This document shows positions 62,519 to 64,000 of a DNA stretch of 64,000 nt, one piece after another. Within the stretch, counting starts at the first letter, position 1, and every line of letters starts with the position of its first letter. Below the pieces are notes generated by a model. It searched no databases, was not told where the DNA came from, and was given only the letters and a program-made list of their open reading frames with translations. Both the position numbers and the translations under genes were made by a program. The stretch comes from Desulfocarbo indianensis (GTDB lineage: Bacteria; Desulfobacterota; Desulfarculia; Desulfarculales; Desulfarculaceae), in the NCBI GenBank assembly GCA_001184205.1, contig LBMP01000001.1, positions 1,330,001 through 1,394,000 on the forward strand, in the 5' to 3' direction.

Positions 62519-64000
62519 GCGACTTCGGCGGCCAAGGCGGGGCGGGCGAGGCCGCCCTGACCCGGGGAGCGGCCTTGCTCAACGGCGATGCTCCGGCCTC
62601 TTGTCTTCTGGACGGACCCCTGGACCCTTGCGCCATCGTCATCTTCGGGGCCTCGGGCGATCTCACCGCGCGCAAGCTCATCCCCGCGCTTTACAATCTT
62701 TTCATCAACCAGGGGCTGCCCGAGGCTTTTCTGGTGGTGGGCGCGGCCCGCACCGCCATGGGCGACGAGCAATTCCGTGACAAGATGCGGGAGGCCCTGG
62801 GCCGCCACCAGAACCTGGACGAGGCCCGCTGGCCGGAGTTCGCCCGCCGCCTGCATTACCAGGAACTGGACTACGACCAGGACGATTCCTACGCGGCCCT
62901 GGCCCAGCGCCTGGAATATCTTTGCCGCGAGCAGGGCGTGGGCGGCAACCGAGTTTTCAACCTGGCCATCCCGCCCCAGCTTTACGCCACGGTGGCCAGG
63001 GGCCTGGGCCGGGCCGGACTGGCCGGCGAGGAGCGCGGCTGGGCGCGGCTGGTGGTGGAAAAGCCCTTTGGCCACGACCTGGCCAGCGCCGAGGAACTGG
63101 ACCGGGCCATCGCCGAGGCCTTTCAGGAGCACCAGGTTTTCCGCATCGACCATTACCTGGCCAAGGAGACCGTGCAGAACGTCTTGCTGCTGCGCTTCGC
63201 CAACGCCATCTTCGAGCCGCTCTGGAACCGCAATTACGTGGATCACGTCATCATCATGGCCACCGAGACCCTGGGGGTGGAGCACCGGGCCGGCTATTAC
63301 GAAAAGGCCGGCGTGCTGCGCGACATGTTCCAGAACCACATGATGCAGCTTCTCTCGCTGATCGCCATGGAGCCGCCCAGCCGCTACGGCGCGGACCGGG
63401 TGCGCGACGAAAAAACCAAGGTGTTCCGTTCCTTAAGGCCCTTCCCCGTGGACCACGTGTACGATCACCTGGTCCTGGGCCAATACGGGGAGGGCCGGAT
63501 CAAGGGCAAGCCGGCGCCGGCCTATCGCGCAGAGCCCGAGGTGGCCGGCGATTCGCTGTCGCCCACCTTCGCCCTCATGCGCGCCTTCGTGGACAACTGG
63601 CGCTGGCAGGGCGTGCCTTTTTACCTGGTTTCCGGCAAGAGGCTCCAGGCCAAGCGCACCCGCATGGTGATCCAGTTCAAGGAGGTGCCCCACTCGCTTT
63701 TCCGCGAGACCCTGGGCGAGCACATCTCGGCCAACCGCCTGACCCTGGGGGTGCATCCCGAGGAGGATATCACCCTCACCTTTCAGACCAAGAATCCGGG
63801 AGCCAGGCTCTGCCTGCGCTCGGTGAAGATGCTCTTCGATTACAAGCAGGGGCACGAGGGGCCTCTCTTGGACGCCTATGAAAAGGCGCTGTTGGATTGC
63901 ATGCTGGGCGACCACATGCTTTTCTGGCGGCAGGACGGCATCGCGCTGACCTGGAGCTACCTGGACCCCATCCTGCGGCGCTGCGAAAGCTGCGACCAGC
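62515..64000 (+). CDS. zwf: Glucose-6-phosphate 1-dehydrogenase, 3' end beyond the window
   Basis: 495 codons are visible with no stop, so only a short C-terminus is missing if the length is typical. IVIFGASGDLTARKLIPALY is the NADP-binding motif, VEKPFGHDL follows, and RIDHYLAKE (residues 210-218) is the active site with His213. The usual sequence is RIDHYLGKE, so Gly is Ala here. An N-terminal extension of about 40 residues precedes the Rossmann motif. Translationally coupled to gnd by ATGA. It commits glucose 6-phosphate to the oxidative pentose phosphate pathway. Confidence 0.94.
   Translation, partial: MSDFGGQGGAGEAALTRGAALLNGDAPASCLLDGPLDPCAIVIFGASGDLTARKLIPALYNLFINQGLPEAFLVVGAARTAMGDEQFRDKMREALGRHQNLDEARWPEFARRLHYQELDYDQDDSYAALAQRLEYLCREQGVGGNRVFNLAIPPQLYATVARGLGRAGLAGEERGWARLVVEKPFGHDLASAEELDRAIAEAFQEHQVFRIDHYLAKETVQNVLLLRFANAIFEPLWNRNYVDHVIIMATETLGVEHRAGYYEKAGVLRDMFQNHMMQLLSLIAMEPPSRYGADRVRDEKTKVFRSLRPFPVDHVYDHLVLGQYGEGRIKGKPAPAYRAEPEVAGDSLSPTFALMRAFVDNWRWQGVPFYLVSGKRLQAKRTRMVIQFKEVPHSLFRETLGEHISANRLTLGVHPEEDITLTFQTKNPGARLCLRSVKMLFDYKQGHEGPLLDAYEKALLDCMLGDHMLFWRQDGIALTWSYLDPILRRCESCDQ

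Noticed and set aside
1-64000. CRISPR array, tRNA, rRNA, insertion sequences, phage genes
   Set aside because: No regularly spaced repeats, no T-arm-like GTTCGA runs in cloverleaf context, and no transposase or integrase motifs were seen. A tRNAscan-SE and ISfinder run would be the decisive check.

Overview
The window is a GC-rich, densely packed bacterial chromosome segment with many ATGA-type start/stop overlaps and several TTG and GTG starts. The gene content points to an anaerobic deltaproteobacterium (Desulfobacterota), probably a sulfate reducer. It carries a Tmc/Hmc-type transmembrane electron-transfer complex with a tetrahaem cytochrome c3, a 2-oxoacid:ferredoxin oxidoreductase (KorAB), LutABC lactate oxidation, an ADP-forming acyl-CoA synthetase and an archaeal-type phosphoglycerate mutase. 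A Desulfarculus-like lineage would fit, but that is inference only. I saw no rRNA, tRNA, CRISPR array, transposase, integrase or prophage genes.

Layout. 1-5925: the 5' end of pxpA (minus strand) is divergent from a ycsI-family gene, followed by a complete branched-chain-amino-acid-type ABC importer (binding protein, livH, livM, livG, livF) with a strong hairpin between the binding protein and livH. 5997-10805: an alkaline-phosphatase-superfamily protein, a convergent pair (PP-loop-like protein and ApgM), a MaoC dehydratase, a long inverted-repeat element and a 48-residue membrane peptide. 11022-16494: a PhoR/PhoB-like two-component pair divergent from lutABC. 16615-23232: ClC chloride channel, fused ADP-forming acyl-CoA synthetase with its DRTGG-domain partner, and a TPR protein. 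23406-31852: ispDF, cysS, an NAD(P)H oxidoreductase, a 7-TM HisKA protein lacking the ATPase domain, a folded intergenic element, uvrB, and a cysteine-rich ferredoxin-like protein.

31965-38193: a phospholipid-synthesis pair (CDP-alcohol phosphatidyltransferase and HAD phosphatase), small secreted and hypothetical proteins, a four-helix membrane protein, a YyaL/SSP411 protein, sfsA and a 55-residue small ORF. 38394-40956: tmcC, tmcB and a tetrahaem c3 with a clear terminator. 41048-50317: DUF523/DUF1722 protein divergent from a class II photolyase, truD and trmB overlapping tail to tail, and a 1508-residue CHASE-PAS hybrid histidine kinase. 50664-59275: korAB, then an AT-rich DUF4145 gene that is out of character with its surroundings, yjbQ, DUF364, a tandem universal stress protein next to an orphan TRAP large permease, and a Ca2+/Na+ antiporter. 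59581-64000: a pentose-phosphate operon tkt-gnd-zwf, with zwf cut by the window end.

The genes together describe a cell that oxidises organic acids (lactate, 2-oxoacids, acyl-CoAs) to ferredoxin or quinone-level electrons and passes them through a periplasmic cytochrome c3/membrane complex. Most of the window is ordinary core metabolism. The observations most worth a second look are the folded intergenic elements (10320-10453, 28308-28401, 50390-50468), the AT-rich DUF4145 insertion, the ATPase-less 7-TM HisKA protein, the orphan DctM-Usp pair, two unannotated small ORFs, and a TGGT/ACCA motif shared by the tmc and kor upstream regions. I did not find a system that I can call new with confidence.
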